A stretch of DNA of 64,000 nt from NCBI GenBank assembly GCA_964350315.1, contig CAYGJD010000002.1, forward strand, positions 108,496-172,495, read 5' to 3'. Below the pieces are notes generated by a model. It was given only the letters and a program-made list of their open reading frames with translations. It ran no database searches and was not told the origin of the DNA. Position numbers and translations under genes: made by a program. This DNA comes from JAJZEO01 sp964350315 (GTDB lineage Bacteria > Chlamydiota > Chlamydiia > Chlamydiales > 2-12-FULL-49-11). Every line of letters begins with the position of its first letter. Position 1 is the stretch's first letter. Positions 44,530 through 54,943 of the stretch are shown here, piece by piece.

Positions 44530-47500
44530 CTAGACTTGGGCAAATTTCTCTTCATCATCAAAAGAAAACTCAAAATCATCGACTTTTTCTTGATTGATGT
44601 TCTGCAGCAAGCGACGAGCATAACGTTTATGACCCGTACCTGACGGCATTTGTTGACCAGTAATAATGTTCGATTTGAAATCGAGCAAGTAATCAACTTT
44701 ACCTTCACAAGCAGCATCAGTAAGAACACGAGTAGTCTCTTGGAATGATGCAGCAGAGAAATACGATTCCACTCCCAACGACGCTTTAGTGATTCCAAGA
44801 AGTACAGGTGCAGCCTGTGATGGCCTTCCTCCCTCATCTACCACTTTACGGTTTTGGATATGGAATAATTTACGATCAATGTCTTCACCATATAAGAACG
44901 TTGTATCACCCGGGTCAGTAATTCGAACTTTCTGAAGCATTTGTCTAACGATAATTTCAATATGCTTATCGTTAATGTCAACACCTTGAAGTCTATAAAC
45001 TTCCTGAACTTGGTTTACCAAATACTTTTGAAGCTCTCTTACTCCGCAAATTTCCAGAATTTCTTGTGGTCTTACAAGCCCTTCTGTGATCTGCTGTCCT
45101 TTTTCTACGTGGTTCCCGCGCTGTACAATAAGGTGTTTTGAGAGAGGAATAAGATGTTCTTCTTCCATTCCTGTCTCTTCATCCCGAACAACAACGATAC
45201 GTTTGTTTTTTTGGACACCCTTGAAATCAATAATTCCATCGATTTTTGCGATCTCTGCAGCATCTTTTGGCTTTCTTGCTTCAAAAAGCTCAGCAACCCG
45301 CGGAAGACCACCAGTAATATCCTTCGTTTTGACAGCACCCTTAGGCAGTCTTGCAAGTTGAGTACCTGCTTCAACAAAATCACCCTCAGCGATAGATAAC
45401 AACGCTCCACTCGGCACTGCATAAGTACCAATAAGCTCAGTATATCCAGCATCAGAGTAGATAACCATTTGCGGGTGAAGTTCACCTCGGTGTTGTTTTA
45501 CAACAATCTCAGCCGATCCAGTTTGCTTGTTAATCGTTTTCTGAGTAGAGATACCTTCGATCAAGTCTTCATACTTAACATAACCAGCTTTTTCACAGAT
45601 AATTGGGAAATTATGCTGTTCAATGTTAGCAATTCTTTGACCCTTTTTAATCTTCGTTCCTTCTTCAATCAGAATTTCTGATCCAAGATCAATACCAAAT
45701 GTAATTAGTGGTTCGATAGACTTTGTACTGATAAGTTTTTTATACTCATCAATCGATCTTCCCTCATCTTTAACAACATGTAAGAAACCGTTCTTATTCA
45801 AGGCTAGCCATACATTGTCTTTATTCTTAACTGCACGAACATCTTGATAAATTAAAATACCTTCATGATCTGATTCAACCTCAGGATTTAATGAAGCAGA
45901 AGCAATACCACCTAAGTGGAACGTTCTCATCGTAAGCTGAGTACCAGGCTCACCAATAGATTGAGCTGCAATAATACCAACAGCTTCACCTTTTGCAACC
46001 TTACGTCCATTCGCTAGGTTGATACCATAACACTTAGAACAGACTCCTCTTCGCGCTTCACAAGTAAGCGTTGAACGAATTCTTAAACTTTCAAGTCCAG
46101 CGTCATCAATTTTTTCAGCTTGTTCACGAGTTAAGACCTCACCTGCTTTTGCAACCAATTGAGTATGGTCACCTGGCATATATAGATCTTCACAAACAGT
46201 ACGTCCAAATATACGATCTTTTAGAGGAAGTAGTTCTTCTTGACCTTGTTTGATTGAAGAAACTTCAATTCCACCAAGAGTTCCACAATCTTCTTCGTTA
46301 ATCAATACATCTTGGGCCACATCAACAAGTCTTCTTGTCAAGTAACCTGAGTCAGCTGTTTTTAACGCTGTATCAGAAAGACCTTTACGAGCACCGTGAG
46401 ACGAGATGAAATATTCAAGAACACTCAAACCTTCTCTAAAGTTTGAAGTAATTGGTGATTCAATAATTTCACCTGAAGGCTTAGCCATCAATCCACGTAA
46501 GGCACCAAGCTGTCTAAGCTGAGATTTGTTACCACGAGCACCAGAATCAATCATCAAGTATAGCGGGTTAGGCTCACCTTCACGCGGCTTCATTACAAGA
46601 TCATAAACTTGGTCTGAAAGAATTTCTGTAACCTCTGTCCAGATAGAAATAATCTTAGATTTTCTCTCTCCTTCTGTGATGATACCATCTTCATACTGCT
46701 TTATGACCTGAGCTACTTTTTTCTTCGTCGCTTCGATCAAAGCTGGCTTAGTTTTAGGAATAATTACATCTGCAATACCCATAGAAAGACCCGATTTTGT
46801 CGCTTGAGCAAATCCGAGTTGCTTGATGTCATCAAGGAAGCGAACTGTGCGCTCCATTCCAACCTTTTTATAAATCTCAAGGACAAGTTCTCCTAATCTC
46901 TTTTTTCGAAGAGAGTAGTTTTGAAAACCAAGTTCAGCCGGCACAACAGTATTAAATTTCACGCGGCCTGGAGTTGTTTCAATCAAACTACCGTCGTTTA
47001 AACGAACAATAATTTTATCGTGAATATGTATACCCCTTCCAGTGTCATCTATTCTCTCGCCTTCTTCAAATCTCTTACTATCTCTCCAAGTGTAACTTCC
47101 TGCAGCCTGCATTGCAGTTAACACTTCTTCAGTAGAAGAAAACTTCGTTGGTTTTTCTTTCTGTGTAACTTTTACAAGAGCTGGATCAGCCATTACATAG
47201 TAAAGACCTAAAATCATATCCTGAGAAGGAATCGCTACCGGCTTACCAGATGATGGTAAGAAAATGTTATCCGGAGCCATCATAAGAACTTTAGCTTCAA
47301 TTTGAGCTTCTACAGAAAGAGGAATATGAACCGCCATCTGGTCACCATCAAAGTCGGCGTTAAACGCAGAACAAACAAGAGGGTGAACACGGATAGCTTT
47401 TCCTTCGATCNNNNNNNNNNCCGCCCCCAAACCCACACCCCACCAGACGCTCACCACGCCTAGCTACTCCTTCGATCAATCCAGGTTCAAAAGCTTGAAG

Positions 47501-48796
47501 ACCAAGTCTGTGTAGAGTAGGAGCCCTGTTTAGAAGAACAGGATGTCCTTTAATAATTTCCTCTAACACATCCCATACTTTAGGATCTTCTCGTTGAATC
47601 ATTTTCTTCGCTGATCGAATTGTATAAACATAGCCATAATCTTTAAGACGTTTTACAATAAAAGGTTCGAAAAGTTCCAAGGCCATTTTCTTAGGTAGAC
47701 CACATTGATTAAACTTAAGTTCAGGACCAACAACAATGACCGAACGACCAGAATAGTCAACACGCTTACCAAGTAAGTTTTGACGGAATCGACCTTGTTT
47801 ACCCTTAAGCATTTCTGAAAGAGATTTCAACGGTCTGTTTCCTGCTCCCATCACTGGATGTCCATGACGTCCATTATCAAATAGAGCATCTACAGCTTCT
47901 TGCAACATTCTTTTTTCATTACGAATAATTACATCAGGAGTTTTCAGCTTTAAAATTGCTTTTAAACGGTTATTTCTGTTGATTACACGACGATAAAGGT
48001 CATTTAAATCTGATGTTGCAAAACGGCCACCATCAAGAGGCACCAAAGGTCTTAAATCAGGTGGAGTAACAGGAACACATCCCATTACCATCCAGTCAGG
48101 AGAATTGCCCGAAGAAACAAATGTTTCTACGATTTTTAAACGCTTTGCAATCTTCATTCGAGCTTGTAAGGACTTTGTCTTTCTTAACTTGTCTTTAAGT
48201 TCATCAACAGTTCCAACTAAATCTTCACTATTAAGAAGCACTTTGATTGCTTCTCCACCCATCATTGCTTTGAAAGAATCTTGTCCCCATTTTTCTTGGG
48301 CTTCTCTGTATTCAACATCATTAAGGAGCTGCTTTTTTTCAAGAGTTGTTCGACCAGGGTCAACAACAGCATATTCTTCATAATATATAACTCTTTCAAG
48401 ATCGCCTGCAGCCATTCCTAACAGGTTTCCAATACGTGATGGTTGTGTCTTAAAAAACCAAATGTGGACGACTGGGACCGCTAGATCCACGTGCGCCATG
48501 CGCTGACGTCGTACTTTTGATAATGTTACTTCAACACCGCAGCGATCACATACGATCCCTTTATGCTTAATCTTTTTATACTTTCCGCAAGCACACTCCC
48601 AGTCCCTTGTAGGACCAAAAATTTTCTCACAGAAGAGTCCGCCTTTTTCTGGCTTGAATGTTCTGTAGTTGATTGTTTCCGGCTTTTTAATCTCACCGCG
48701 TGACCACTCGTCACGTATTACATCATCTGAGGCAATGCGAATTGATAAATTTTCAAAATAATTGCTTTGGAAATCTTCGCTTTCTTTGTCTGTCAT
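44530..48796 (-). CDS. rpoC: RNA polymerase subunit beta' (split only by an assembly artefact)
   Basis: Beta' subunit. N-terminal zinc finger 'CACGKYKKIKHKGIVCDRCG', 'RAPTLHRLGLQAFEP' and the catalytic metal-binding loop 'NADFDGDQMAVH' are present; a second zinc cluster has 'CEARRGVCSKCYG'. A 67-base insertion (10 N plus 47 odd bases plus one copy of a 10-base repeat) breaks the frame at 47411-47477. Removing it joins 'GLIEG' directly to 'KAIRVHPLV' and leaves 4200 bases, 1399 codons plus stop, close to the usual chlamydial length. The gene is therefore intact in the organism. It forms one operon with rpoB. Confidence 0.95.
47411..47467. other. Assembly artefact: N10 gap plus 47 foreign-looking bases
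   Basis: Ten N (47411-47420) are followed by 47 bases with about 68% G+C, unlike the surrounding gene, and the 10-mer TCCTTCGATC occurs on both sides (47401-47410 and 47468-47477). Collapsing to one copy of the 10-mer restores the invariant RpoC sequence. It is a scaffold join made between contigs that in fact overlap, with a low-quality read end or adapter remnant left in. Confidence 0.93.
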
Positions 48797-48838
48797 GGAC
48801 TTGTCTCTCCACCAAAAAAAAGAGGTTTATCGAAATCG

Positions 48839-48871
48839 TAAACAGCGGCAGCGTGTGCTACCGCTAGTTTA
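48839..48871 (-). promoter_or_regulatory. Hairpin between rpoB and rpoC
   Basis: TAAAC-AGCGG pairs with CCGCT-A-GTTTA (10 bp with one bulged A), and AGC/GCT pair further inside the loop. It starts just after the rpoB stop. On the minus strand an eight-T run follows about 17 bases later, before rpoC. It may set RNA processing or the beta/beta' balance. Confidence 0.45.
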
Positions 48872-48877
48872 TTAAAT

Positions 48878-51800
48878 TTATTCTTCGCCCGTCTCGGCTC
48901 GGACATCGAGACATAGTCCCTGCATCTCCTTAACGAGAACGTTAAACGATTCTGGGATGCCAGCTGTAAGGAAATTTTCCCCTTTAACGATCGACTCATA
49001 AATACGAGTTCGACCAGCGACATCATCAGACTTAACTGTTAGCATTTCTTGAAGTAGATTTGCCGCACCGTAAGCTTCAAGAGCCCAAACTTCCATCTCT
49101 CCAAAACGCTGACCACCCATCTGAGCTTTACCACCCAGTGGTTGTTGCGTTACGAGAGAATAAGGACCAATCGCACGTGCGTGAATCTTATCAGCAACCA
49201 AGTGAGAAAGCTTTAACATATAAATGTAACCGACAACAACTCTGTTATCGAAACGCTCTCCTGTTCTACCGTCGTATAGGAATATTTTCCCATCTTCTGG
49301 CAAACCAACTTCTTTCATCATCTTCCAAATCTCATTTTCTGGGAAACCCTGGAAAACCGGACTCTTTACATATATCCCCGATCTTTTTGCTGCAATTCCC
49401 AAATGGGTTTCGAGCATCTGACCCAAGTTCATCCTAGAAGGAACTCCTAATGGATTTAAAATGATTTCAATAGTTTCACCATTATCAAGATAAGGCATAT
49501 CGCTTTCTGGCACCAAGTTTGAAACTACACCCTTGTTACCATGGCGTCCTGCCATTTTATCTCCAACCTGAAGTTTACGTTTTGTAGCAACATATACTTT
49601 CACTTGTCTGATAATACCAACTTCAAGCTCAACATCACCCTTTTTAAGGAATTCAGTATGAGATTTGTATTCCATTTCTAAGTTTTCATAAGATCTCTTA
49701 TGTTCAACTAGAATTTGCTTCATCATGTCATAAGTTTCACAAGAAGGAATAATCAAGTCATTGAGGTTTTCTTGCTCAAGAATTTCTAACATTTCTTGAG
49801 TAACTTCCGCATCTTCTTCAATTATTATATCACCAGTTTTCTTATGCATGATTGACATAGGAGCTGGGGAATCCATTAAGAGAACACCAAGCTTTTCATG
49901 AAGTTCAATAGACAACTCTACTTCTTTGTCTTTAAACTCCTTCTGCAAGTCTTGAATCTTCGTCTTTTCTTCAACCAACTCATCATCTGTCTTTGAAAGA
50001 CGATCACGACGACTAAATACTTTGACATCCATTACAACGCCTTCAGTTCCAGGAGGAGCATTCAGAGAAGCATCTTTTACGTCTGCTGCTTTTTCACCGA
50101 AAATAGCGCGTAAAAGTCTTTCTTCTGGAGACAACTCTGTTTCTGACTTCGGTGTAATCTTACCGACTAAAATATCTCCCGGCACAACTTCTGAACCAAC
50201 TCGTATGATTCCATCTTCACCTAAGTTTCGAAGAGCTTCTTCAGAGACATTTGGGATATCTCTTGTAATTTCTTCTTTTCCAAGCTTCGTATCACGAGCA
50301 GTTAATTCAAATTCTTGAAGGTATATAGATGTATAGTAATCTTCACGAATCAATTTCTCAGAAATAATAATCGCATCTTCGTAGTTGTATCCACACCAAG
50401 GCATGAAAGCAACAAGTACGTTTTTACCTAAAGCTATTTCACCACGATCTGTTGAAGGACCGTCAGCAATAATATCACCTGCTATAACTTCATCGCCCAT
50501 CTCTACTAGCGGGGTCTGATTTATAGAAGTACCAGAATTAGAACGAATAAACTTTTTCAGTAAATAAGTCTTTTTCTGAAGTACGTTTGACTTAGGAGCA
50601 ACGACAATCTTCAAACCGTCTACATATTCAATTGTTCCATCCTCTTCAACGATCAATACCGCACCTGAGTCTTTCGCTGCACGTTTTTCAACGCCAGTAC
50701 CAACAATTGGAGAATCTGTTTTTAACAATGGAACAGCTTGACGTTGCATGTTAGAACCCATCAAAGCCCTGTTAGCATCATCATGCTCCAAGAATGGGAT
50801 CAAACCAGTTACAATAGAAACAAGTTGTTTTGGCGAAACGTCCATATGGGTAATCCCAGAAGCAGACATCACCAAAGATTCACTCATATGACGAGCCCAA
50901 ACATTCTCTTCTGCAAACATCTTAAATTCATCAAGAGGTGCTGATGCCTGAGCAATCAAGCAGCGCTCTTCTTGGTCTGCAGTCATGTACTCAATTTCAT
51001 CAGTAACGACTCCATCTCTAACGATACGATATGGTGTTTCAATGAAACCAAACTCATTAATCTTAGCAAATGAAGACAACGATGTAATCAAACCAATGTT
51101 AGGTCCTTCAGGAGTCTCAGTTGGACATATTCTACCGTAGTGACTTGTATGAACGTCACGTACTTCAAAACCTGCTCTTTCTCTATTAAGACCTCCAGGT
51201 CCAAGAGAAGAAAGACGTCGTTTGTGCGTCAGCTCTGCAACAGGATTTGTTTGATCCATAAACTGAGAAAGCTGTGATCTACCAAAGAAGTCTTTAATTA
51301 CGGATTGAAATCCCTTTGCAGAAATAATCTTTCCTGGAGTTAAAGTATCAGAAGCAAAATCAAACAAATTCATTCTTTCTTTAATGATTTTTTCCATTCT
51401 GACAAAACCAATTCTACACTGGTTTTGAACAAGTTCACCAACAGAACGAACTCTACGATTTGCTAGGTGATCAATGTCATCAATGTATGCTCTTTCATCA
51501 CCCTGTCTTAGACGAATCAAATACTTTACAGCATTAATGATGTCTTCTTTTTTCAAAGTAACTTGTTCTAAAGTCTCTTCACTAGTGTCAAGTTCAAGCT
51601 TCTTGTTGAGTTTATAACGACCCACTTTTCCAAGATTGTAACGTTTAGGATCAAAAAACAGCCTCATAATAAGAGATCTAGCATTAGATAATGTAGAAGG
51701 CTCACCTGGTCTAATTTTTCTATAGAAATCTTTCAAAGCAGATTCATAAGAATCTGTAGGATCTTTTGCCAACATTTTGATAATTGGCGATGACTCATCA

Positions 51801-52639
51801 GCATCTTCAGCGATTCGAATTGCAGAAATCTGAGCATCCAAAATACGTTTCAACATTGCTGTAGTTAGCTTTTCTGCAGCCTTACCAAAGATAACGCCAC
51901 TTTCTTCATCAACAACATCTTCTGCCAAAATTTTACCAACTATCTTAGCAAAATCCTTGTCAGACTTGATCTTAATTCTTCTCGTACTAAAAAACTCTTC
52001 AATAATATCTGCATCTGTCGAATATCCCAATGTTCTGATAAAAGAAGTTGCAAGAACTTTTCTTCGTCTTTTCTTTTTATCGACATAGATATAAATCATA
52101 TCATTAATGTCGAAAGCACCTTCGAGCCACGATCCACGATAAGGGATTACGCGGAAAGAATAAAGAATGTTTCCTTTAAGGTGTTTTTCTTGTTCAAAGC
52201 AAATACCAGGTGATCTATGTAACTGAGAAACAATAACTCTCTCAGCTCCATTAATGACAAAAGTTCCCTGCGGAGTCATCAATGGGACAGTACCCATGTA
52301 TACTTCTTCTTCTTTAATTCCAGTCTCATCAGTCAAACGAAATTTTGCCTTTAGAGCAGCATTATAAGTAATTCCTCTTCGGACGCATTCTTCAGGTTCA
52401 TATTTAGGAACTCCGAGTGAGTATGCAAGATACTCAATGACAATCTTTTCATCAAAACTCTTCACTGGGAAGATTTCTTGAAACACTTCTTCGATACCAA
52501 CGCTTTCACGTTCAGACTCTAGTGTGTCTAACTGCAAAAAGTCACGATACGATTTAATCTGAACTTCGATGAGATTTGGAAGATCGATAATTTCTTCTTG
52601 TTCGGTAAAACTCACCCGTCTAGGCGGCTTCTTGAGCAT
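48878..52639 (-). CDS. rpoB: RNA polymerase subunit beta
   Basis: A 1253-residue beta subunit, full length for the phylum. The rifampicin pocket is clear: 'FFGRSQLSQFMDQTNPVAEL', then 'THKRRLSSLGPGG'; residues matching E. coli Q513, D516, H526 and S531 are unchanged, so the protein looks drug-sensitive. Also 'YGRICPTETPEGPNIGLI', 'GDKMAGRHGNKGVVS' and the C-terminal 'GGQRFGEMEVWALEAYGA'. It lies 201 bases after rplL with a likely attenuator hairpin between them. Confidence 0.98.
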   Translation of the reverse strand: MLKKPPRRVSFTEQEEIIDLPNLIEVQIKSYRDFLQLDTLESERESVGIEEVFQEIFPVKSFDEKIVIEYLAYSLGVPKYEPEECVRRGITYNAALKAKFRLTDETGIKEEEVYMGTVPLMTPQGTFVINGAERVIVSQLHRSPGICFEQEKHLKGNILYSFRVIPYRGSWLEGAFDINDMIYIYVDKKKRRRKVLATSFIRTLGYSTDADIIEEFFSTRRIKIKSDKDFAKIVGKILAEDVVDEESGVIFGKAAEKLTTAMLKRILDAQISAIRIAEDADESSPIIKMLAKDPTDSYESALKDFYRKIRPGEPSTLSNARSLIMRLFFDPKRYNLGKVGRYKLNKKLELDTSEETLEQVTLKKEDIINAVKYLIRLRQGDERAYIDDIDHLANRRVRSVGELVQNQCRIGFVRMEKIIKERMNLFDFASDTLTPGKIISAKGFQSVIKDFFGRSQLSQFMDQTNPVAELTHKRRLSSLGPGGLNRERAGFEVRDVHTSHYGRICPTETPEGPNIGLITSLSSFAKINEFGFIETPYRIVRDGVVTDEIEYMTADQEERCLIAQASAPLDEFKMFAEENVWARHMSESLVMSASGITHMDVSPKQLVSIVTGLIPFLEHDDANRALMGSNMQRQAVPLLKTDSPIVGTGVEKRAAKDSGAVLIVEEDGTIEYVDGLKIVVAPKSNVLQKKTYLLKKFIRSNSGTSINQTPLVEMGDEVIAGDIIADGPSTDRGEIALGKNVLVAFMPWCGYNYEDAIIISEKLIREDYYTSIYLQEFELTARDTKLGKEEITRDIPNVSEEALRNLGEDGIIRVGSEVVPGDILVGKITPKSETELSPEERLLRAIFGEKAADVKDASLNAPPGTEGVVMDVKVFSRRDRLSKTDDELVEEKTKIQDLQKEFKDKEVELSIELHEKLGVLLMDSPAPMSIMHKKTGDIIIEEDAEVTQEMLEILEQENLNDLIIPSCETYDMMKQILVEHKRSYENLEMEYKSHTEFLKKGDVELEVGIIRQVKVYVATKRKLQVGDKMAGRHGNKGVVSNLVPESDMPYLDNGETIEIILNPLGVPSRMNLGQMLETHLGIAAKRSGIYVKSPVFQGFPENEIWKMMKEVGLPEDGKIFLYDGRTGERFDNRVVVGYIYMLKLSHLVADKIHARAIGPYSLVTQQPLGGKAQMGGQRFGEMEVWALEAYGAANLLQEMLTVKSDDVAGRTRIYESIVKGENFLTAGIPESFNVLVKEMQGLCLDVRAETGEE

Positions 52640-52705
52640 TGATCCCCCTTCTACAATAAATATAGAATTTTTGTTGAATAGCTAACTTCACATAAATAGC
52701 AGAAA

Positions 52706-52738
52706 GCAGAAGGCCTCGATTTCTCGTTAGCCTTCTGC
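52706..52738 (-). terminator. Attenuator-type hairpin between rplL and rpoB
   Basis: GCAGAAGGC (52706-52714) and GCCTTCTGC (52730-52738) form a perfect 9-bp G+C-rich stem with a 15-base loop. On the minus strand 'TTTCTGCTATTTATG' follows, a weak U-tract. In many bacteria a partial terminator here reduces rpoBC transcription relative to ribosomal protein genes. Confidence 0.6.
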
Positions 52739-52840
52739 GAAAGACACTTCCAATCATCTCACTTGTCGAAATATCGAATAGGCGAATAATTAGAAATACC
52801 TCCTTTTAAATTAAAACATTTAGCATCAGTGTAATTCTTA

Positions 52841-53239
52841 TTACAGACCAGTTAGTACTACTGTACCACCAGCTGCTTCGATCTTAGTCTTGATCTCTTG
52901 AGCTTCTGCTTTAGCAGCGCCCTTTTTAATTTCACTTGGTGCTGCTTCTACAAGATCTTTAGCTTCTTTTAAGCCAAGACCTGTAGCTTCACGTACAGCT
53001 TTAATGATTGCAATTTTTTTCGTTGCATCAATTGCTGTCAATTTAACATCAAATTCAGTTGCTTCTTCAGCTGCTGGTGCGTCTTGACCACCTGCTACAG
53101 GAGCTGCTACTGCAACCGCTGCTGCTGCTGCTTTTACGTCCCATTTTTCTTCAAGAAGTTTCTTCAAATTTGATAAATCTAAGACAGAAAGCTTACTTAA
53201 TGTTTCTACAATTTCTTCTAGGTTTGCTGTTACAGTCAC
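52841..53239 (-). CDS. rplL: Ribosomal protein L7/L12
   Basis: A 132-residue stalk protein starting with GTG. N-terminal dimerisation helices ('LEEIVETLSKLSVLDLSNLK'), an alanine-rich hinge ('AAAAVAVAAPVAGGQDAPA') and the factor-binding C-terminal domain ('KIAIIKAVREATGLGLKEAK', then 'DLVEAAPSEIKKG') are all present. The order rplJ-rplL-rpoB is universal in bacteria. Confidence 0.96.
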   Translation of the reverse strand: MTVTANLEEIVETLSKLSVLDLSNLKKLLEEKWDVKAAAAAVAVAAPVAGGQDAPAAEEATEFDVKLTAIDATKKIAIIKAVREATGLGLKEAKDLVEAAPSEIKKGAAKAEAQEIKTKIEAAGGTVVLTGL

Positions 53240-53256
53240 GGTTTTACCCCTATAGT

Positions 53257-53772
53257 TTAAGATTCTTTATTAGCTTTGTTCTGTAGGCAATAGGCAACAC
53301 TCGTTAGAAGTGATTGCATAACTCCCAATGTTTGCGTCATTGGCGCTTCAAGAAGTCCAACAAATTGCGCTCTCATTTCGTCTAAAGTCGGGAGATTCGA
53401 TACCTCTTCAAATTCTTGTGGCAAACATTTTCGACCTTCGTAATGCCCCCCAAGAATTGTGATTTTTTTTGCACTATCCTTTTTAAATTTAAATAATGCC
53501 TTCGTAGTTGTAAGAAATGAATCTTCAGAAACAATAAGACCAACATGACCTTCGAGCTCATTTAACTCGTAAGTTAGATTAAGATCTTTTGCTGCTTTCT
53601 GAAACACTCTTTTTTTAAGAGCAATAAAATTTCCGCCAGCCGACGCAATACCATCCCGAAACTCAGCAAAATCATTTGCCTTTATTCCAGCATAGCTAGT
53701 TAAAATAAACCCTGTGTTTGGATTTAAATTATCTTTAATTTCATCAAGTAATAGTTGTTTTTCTTCAATCAT
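53257..53772 (-). CDS. rplJ: Ribosomal protein L10
   Basis: A 171-residue protein; the ATG at 53772 is preferred to a TTG at 53778. It binds 23S rRNA and anchors the L7/L12 dimers through its C-terminal helix ('PMTQTLGVMQSLLTSVAYCL'). Core residues 'AEFRDGIASAGGNFIALKKR' match the family RNA-binding region. It starts just after rplA. Confidence 0.93.
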   Translation of the reverse strand: MIEEKQLLLDEIKDNLNPNTGFILTSYAGIKANDFAEFRDGIASAGGNFIALKKRVFQKAAKDLNLTYELNELEGHVGLIVSEDSFLTTTKALFKFKKDSAKKITILGGHYEGRKCLPQEFEEVSNLPTLDEMRAQFVGLLEAPMTQTLGVMQSLLTSVAYCLQNKANKES

Positions 53773-53778
53773 GCTCAA

Positions 53779-54477
53779 TTACCCCGTATGCACAGCTTGG
53801 TGTTCTATTTTAAGTCCAGGTCCCATTGTACTCGACATAACCATCGATCTCACAAAGCTTCCTTTAACAGTATTCGGTCTGCTTTTCATAATAGCTTCAA
53901 TAAGAGCCATGAAATTTTCTATCAACTGATCTGCAGAAAAAGACAGTTTGCCAAAAAAGGTGTGTATATTTCCACTCTTATCTACTCTAAACTCAATTTT
54001 TCCTGATTTGATGTCCCTAACAGCTGCTGCAACATCCTGTGTTACTGTCCCAGCTTTCGGCGCAGGCATCAATCCTCTAGGTCCTAAAACCTTTCCTAGC
54101 TTACCTACAACACGCATCATATCTGGTGTTGCGATAACACTAGTGAAATCTGTCCATCCACCTAAGATCTTTTCAGCCAATTCTTCAGAACCAACATATT
54201 CAGCTCCAGCTTCTAGAGCTTCTTTTTCTTTGTCACCTTTTGCAAAGACAAGAATTACGGACTTTCTACCAGTTCCGTGCGGAAGACTTACAGTGCTTCT
54301 AACTTGTTGGTCTGCTTTCTTTGGATCAACACCCAATTTTAAGCAAAGTTCCAATGTTTCATCAAACTTAACTTTAGGATATTTTCTTAATATTTCTAGA
54401 GCTTCTCGAGGTGAATATGTCTTTTCACAGTCAATTCCCTTTAAAGCGTCTTTTACTCTTTTACTTACTTTACTCAT
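53779..54477 (-). CDS. rplA: Ribosomal protein L1
   Basis: A 232-residue L1-stalk protein and, in other bacteria, repressor of its own operon. Signatures: 'VDPKKADQQVRSTVSLPHGT', 'LGKVLGPRGLMPAPKAGTVT' and 'IKSGKIEFRVDKSGNIH'. Length is normal. It follows rplK by 15 bases. Confidence 0.96.
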   Translation of the reverse strand: MSKVSKRVKDALKGIDCEKTYSPREALEILRKYPKVKFDETLELCLKLGVDPKKADQQVRSTVSLPHGTGRKSVILVFAKGDKEKEALEAGAEYVGSEELAEKILGGWTDFTSVIATPDMMRVVGKLGKVLGPRGLMPAPKAGTVTQDVAAAVRDIKSGKIEFRVDKSGNIHTFFGKLSFSADQLIENFMALIEAIMKSRPNTVKGSFVRSMVMSSTMGPGLKIEHQAVHTG

Positions 54478-54492
54478 ACCTAATACCTTGCC

Positions 54493-54924
54493 CTATAATT
54501 CCACTTCTACACCCATTGACCGGCACGTGCCAGCAATGATGCGTAATGCCGCTTCTTCATCACCCTGACGAAGACGTAAATCAGGCTTTTTAATTCGTAC
54601 AATATTCATTAACTGTTCACGATTTAGTTTTGCTACCTTATTACGGTTCGGTATAGGTGAACCTTTAGCAATTTTCGCTTCTTTTTTGATCAATTCAGGT
54701 ACAGGTGGTTTTTTTGTTATAAACGTAAAACTCTTATCCTGATAAACAGTAATTACGACAGGTAAAATATCTGTTATACCCTGTGTTTTTGCGTTAAATT
54801 CTTTACAAAAAGCCATGATGTTCACACCAGCTGAACCCAATGCAGGTCCAATAGGTGGCGCAGGACTTGCTTTACCAGCATGAATCTGCAACTTTATTTC
54901 TTTTACTACTTTCTTTTTTGCCAT
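54493..54924 (-). CDS. rplK: Ribosomal protein L11
   Basis: A 143-residue protein of the GTPase-associated centre. 'IHAGKASPAPPIGPALGSAG' and 'VNIMAFCKEFNAKTQG' (N-terminal domain) and 'RIIAGTCRSMGVEVEL' at the C-terminus are diagnostic. It follows nusG by 19 bases. Confidence 0.96.
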   Translation of the reverse strand: MAKKKVVKEIKLQIHAGKASPAPPIGPALGSAGVNIMAFCKEFNAKTQGITDILPVVITVYQDKSFTFITKKPPVPELIKKEAKIAKGSPIPNRNKVAKLNREQLMNIVRIKKPDLRLRQGDEEAALRIIAGTCRSMGVEVEL

Positions 54925-54943
54925 TTCTGGGCCCTCTTAATCA

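Noticed and set aside
44530..47457. A separate 975-residue gene starting inside the N gap, with an odd Trp/Gly-rich N-terminus
   Set aside because: The N-terminal residues come from the 47 foreign bases; the remainder is the C-terminal two thirds of rpoC. It is one gene with the 47360-48796 part.
48878..52639. Rifampicin-resistance substitution in rpoB
   Set aside because: The key pocket residues match the sensitive form; the 'QTN' in place of E. coli 'QNN' is, as far as I recall, normal for chlamydiae.
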